Notes under the pieces: generated by a model
Databases searched by the model: none
What the model was told of the DNA's origin: nothing
What the model saw: only the letters and a program-made list of their open reading frames with translations
Position numbers and translations under genes: made by a program
Part shown: piece after piece, positions 5,127-5,511 of the stretch
Position numbering within the stretch: the stretch's first letter is position 1
Layout: the number at the start of each line of letters is the position of its first letter
Assembly: GCA_002331575.1 (NCBI GenBank)
Contig: DCZG01000031.1
Coordinates: 5,435-10,945, forward strand
Direction of reading: 5' to 3'
Source: Atopobium sp. UBA2090
GTDB lineage: Bacteria; Actinomycetota; Coriobacteriia; Coriobacteriales; Atopobiaceae
DNA length: 5,511 nt

Positions 5127-5179
5127 GCATAGCTCGATTGGCTTCGCGCCGCTGGGCGTGAGAGGAAAGAGAGAACACG

Positions 5180-5511
5180 ATGGGCTTTCTAGATTCGATC
5201 AGAGACCGGCTCCGCGGCGGCGACGACTACTACGACGATGACGACTACTACGACGAGGATCCCGACGGCCGCGGCCGCAGCTCAGACGAAGTCCCTCCCG
5301 TGGGGTCGCGTGCCAAGCTCCTCGGCAACACCTCGCGTCCCGAGGCCGAGAGCGTCTCCGTCTACACCCGCTCCGGCCGCCCCGTGAGCTCGCAGCGGCC
5401 TGCCGCCGACTACGACGAGCCCCGACCGAGCCGCTCCTCCTACGCTCAGCCCGAGCCCTCGTCGCCCTACGCGGCCAACTATGAGCCGGCCGTGCCGTCC
5501 ACCGGCAACAC
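5180..5511 (+). CDS. sepF: Cell division protein SepF, N-terminal part, cut by the window end
   Basis: SepF is a cytoplasmic FtsZ-binding protein whose N-terminal amphipathic helix attaches the Z ring to the membrane. In Actinobacteria, which lack FtsA, it is the main anchor. The frame is open from ATG 5180 to the window end, giving 110 whole codons. Residues 1-12, MGFLDSIRDRLR, form the expected amphipathic membrane-targeting helix. Next comes an acidic tract of Asp and Tyr pairs at 15-27, then a disordered linker rich in Ser, Pro, Arg and Tyr. The globular FtsZ-binding beta domain should lie beyond the window, so the call rests on the N-terminal signature and gene order. GAGAG at 5169-5173 is 6 bases upstream, and a second purine run, AGAGG, lies at 5161-5165. 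The linker of more than 80 residues seems long; the total length cannot be judged. The 53-base gap from yggS suggests the same transcript. Confidence 0.88.
   Translation, partial: MGFLDSIRDRLRGGDDYYDDDDYYDEDPDGRGRSSDEVPPVGSRAKLLGNTSRPEAESVSVYTRSGRPVSSQRPAADYDEPRPSRSSYAQPEPSSPYAANYEPAVPSTGN
5222..5257 (+). repeat. Tandem 18-base repeat in sepF coding for an Asp/Tyr tract
   Basis: Two adjacent 18-base units (5222-5239 and 5240-5257) differ only at their last base. They encode DDYYDD and DDYYDE. The match at nearly every base suggests a recent in-frame duplication, although the repetitive amino acid make-up also pushes codons to look alike. Copy number may vary between strains. Confidence 0.65.

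Overview
The window is one section of a division and cell wall (dcw) cluster. Six genes all read on the + strand: murB (3' part), ftsQ, ftsZ, pgeF (yfiH/ylmD type), yggS (ylmE type) and the start of sepF. The coding DNA is G+C-rich, with G or C at most third codon positions. The order ftsQ-ftsZ-pgeF-yggS-sepF, with no ftsA next to ftsZ, is typical of Actinobacteria. The absence of actinomycete-style features and the general look of the proteins suggest the class Coriobacteriia (Atopobium, Olsenella or Collinsella relatives). That class placement is an inference from gene order and composition, not a database match.

Layout: bases 1-720 hold the C-terminal 239 residues of MurB. FtsQ starts 8 bases later (729-1973), so murB and ftsQ probably share a transcript. 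A 334-base gap (1974-2307) follows. It is the only long non-coding stretch and is much more A+T-rich than its surroundings, about one third G+C by hand count over 2081-2160. It holds a hairpin just after ftsQ, two promoter-like elements with the same spacing, an imperfectly duplicated block of roughly 40 bases, and a short inverted repeat over the stronger promoter candidate. ftsZ (2308-3468) has a strong ribosome binding site. pgeF (3470-4288) starts one base after the ftsZ stop and has no visible ribosome binding site of its own. A 106-base gap with a small G+C hairpin precedes yggS (4395-5126), and a 53-base gap precedes sepF (5180 to beyond the window end).

Together: MurB makes UDP-MurNAc, the first committed peptidoglycan precursor. 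PgeF is a quality-control enzyme for the next step of that pathway. FtsZ forms the cytokinetic ring, SepF most likely anchors it to the membrane in place of FtsA, and FtsQ is the extracellular scaffold of the divisome. YggS is a PLP-binding homeostasis protein that often travels with sepF.

I found no mobile element, CRISPR array, RNA gene or clearly new system. The parts most worth a second look are the ftsZ upstream region and the unusual tails of FtsQ: a 110-residue basic N-terminus and a 44-residue threonine-rich C-terminus.
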